Shown: piece after piece, positions 63,530-64,000 of the stretch
How positions within the stretch are numbered: position 1 is the stretch's first letter
Layout of the letters: each line of letters opens with the position of its first letter
From: Schauerella aestuarii
GTDB lineage: Bacteria > Pseudomonadota > Gammaproteobacteria > Burkholderiales > Burkholderiaceae_B
DNA: 64,000 nt
NCBI RefSeq assembly: GCF_009866805.1
Contig: NZ_SIZW01000040.1
Coordinates: 558,001-622,000, forward strand
Direction of reading: 5' to 3'
Notes under the pieces: model-generated
Told to the model about the DNA's origin: nothing
The model's input: only the letters and a program-made list of their open reading frames with translations
Database searches by the model: none
Position numbers and translations under genes: made by a program

Positions 63530-64000
63530 TTGAAATACCGCAAACTTGGCCGCACCGATCTTGACGTCAGTCTTATTGGTTTGGGCACCATGACGTGGGG
63601 CGAGCAAAATACCGAAGCCGAAGCACACGAGCAGCTGGATTTCGCGTTGGCCCAGGGGGTGACGCTGGTGGATGCCGCCGAGATGTACCCCGTTCCACCC
63701 AAACCCGAAACGCAAGGTCTGACCGAGCAATACATCGGGACGTGGCTTGCGAAAACCAAGCGCCGCAACGATATCGTATTGGCGAGCAAAGTAGCCGGTC
63801 CGGTTCGCGATCCGAAGCGGCCTGGGCACATCCGTGACGGCAAGACTTTCCTGGATCGCAAGAATCTTACGGCTGCACTCGATGCGAGCCTGAAGCGCCT
63901 GCAGACGGATTATCTGGATCTGTACCAGTTGCATTGGCCTGACCGCACCACGGCTACCTTCGGGCAGTTGTCCTATCCGTGGGTAAAGGATGAATCCACC
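63530..64000 (+). CDS. tas: aldo/keto reductase Tas, 5' part (runs past the window end)
   Basis: NADP(H)-dependent aldo/keto reductase of the Tas type; 157 codons are in the window and the frame is open to the end. The sequence KYRKLGRTDLDVSLIGLG, MTWGEQN, VDAAEMYPVPPKPETQG and LKRLQTDYLDLYQLHWP follow the E. coli Tas wording closely, including the catalytic Asp, Tyr and Lys. Start TTG 63530, supported by CGGAG about 10 bases upstream and by the family N-terminus; no ATG fits. E. coli tas rescues a tyrosine auxotroph, but the true substrate is unknown. Confidence 0.9.
   Translation, partial: MKYRKLGRTDLDVSLIGLGTMTWGEQNTEAEAHEQLDFALAQGVTLVDAAEMYPVPPKPETQGLTEQYIGTWLAKTKRRNDIVLASKVAGPVRDPKRPGHIRDGKTFLDRKNLTAALDASLKRLQTDYLDLYQLHWPDRTTATFGQLSYPWVKDEST

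Noticed and set aside
1-64000. CRISPR array, insertion sequence, prophage, integron or toxin-antitoxin system
   Set aside because: No repeat-spacer array, transposase, integrase or paired small toxin/antitoxin genes could be found; all segments read as core chromosome.

Overview
The window is a gene-dense, GC-rich stretch of a betaproteobacterial chromosome, most likely Alcaligenaceae (Bordetella/Achromobacter/Pusillimonas-like); I cannot fix the genus. The evidence is the ompA / gyrA-serC-pheA-hisC-tyrA-aroA-cmk-rpsA-ihfB-lapAB-hldA-hldD-comEA-cysM gene order, a GyrA with Gln at position 83 (usual in Achromobacter), an ftrABCD ferrous-iron locus as in Bordetella, and a tmRNA whose tag reads ANDERFALAA. 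There is no rRNA, conventional tRNA, insertion sequence, prophage or CRISPR array. Almost everything is core or housekeeping.

Layout. 1-3082: the 3' part of prpE overlapping an MFS transporter gene. 3281-6040: bamD divergent from rluD-pgeF (outer-membrane assembly, 23S rRNA pseudouridylation, peptidoglycan-editing family). 6213-9362: polyhydroxybutyrate genes phaC-phaB-phaR, without phaA. 9519-12663: ftrABCD. 12766-20398: small enzymes and envelope/stress genes (PhzF family, DUF1003, BON, DUF1328, LPS-kinase-like, GNAT, DUF455, an exported Fe/Mn superoxide dismutase, two unknown proteins). 20601-23915: a peptide-type solute-binding protein and a gamma-glutamyltransferase-family enzyme in one unit. 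23916-26397: an AT-richer region with a dyad-symmetric element, a soluble PAS-PAS-MCP receptor and an unknown protein. 26647-27013: ssrA. 27101-29170: gph, ubiG and ompA on the minus strand.

29543-46418 is the large plus-strand block. It runs from DNA gyrase A through serine/aromatic/histidine biosynthesis, CMP kinase, ribosomal protein S1 and IHF-beta to LPS assembly (lapA, lapB, hldA, hldD), a ComEA-type protein and cysteine synthase B. 46618-53322: mltB divergent from a deacetylase-family gene, then etfBA, an acyl-CoA dehydrogenase and a 1-Cys peroxiredoxin. 53519-60578: sulfate uptake and activation (sbp-cysT-cysW-cysA-cysH, then cysD-cysN), using a 4Fe-4S APS reductase. 60708-64000: an SOS-boxed radical SAM gene, a small unknown protein, an SDR on the minus strand and the start of tas.

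I found no clearly unprecedented multi-gene system. The most interesting signals are a perfect LexA-type site at the start of the radical SAM gene, four exact-period 13-bp repeats in front of etfB, the nested inverted repeats before the PAS-PAS-MCP gene, overlapping opposed -10 elements between bamD and rluD, a structured SD-less rpsA leader, and a binding-protein/GGT pair without a permease.
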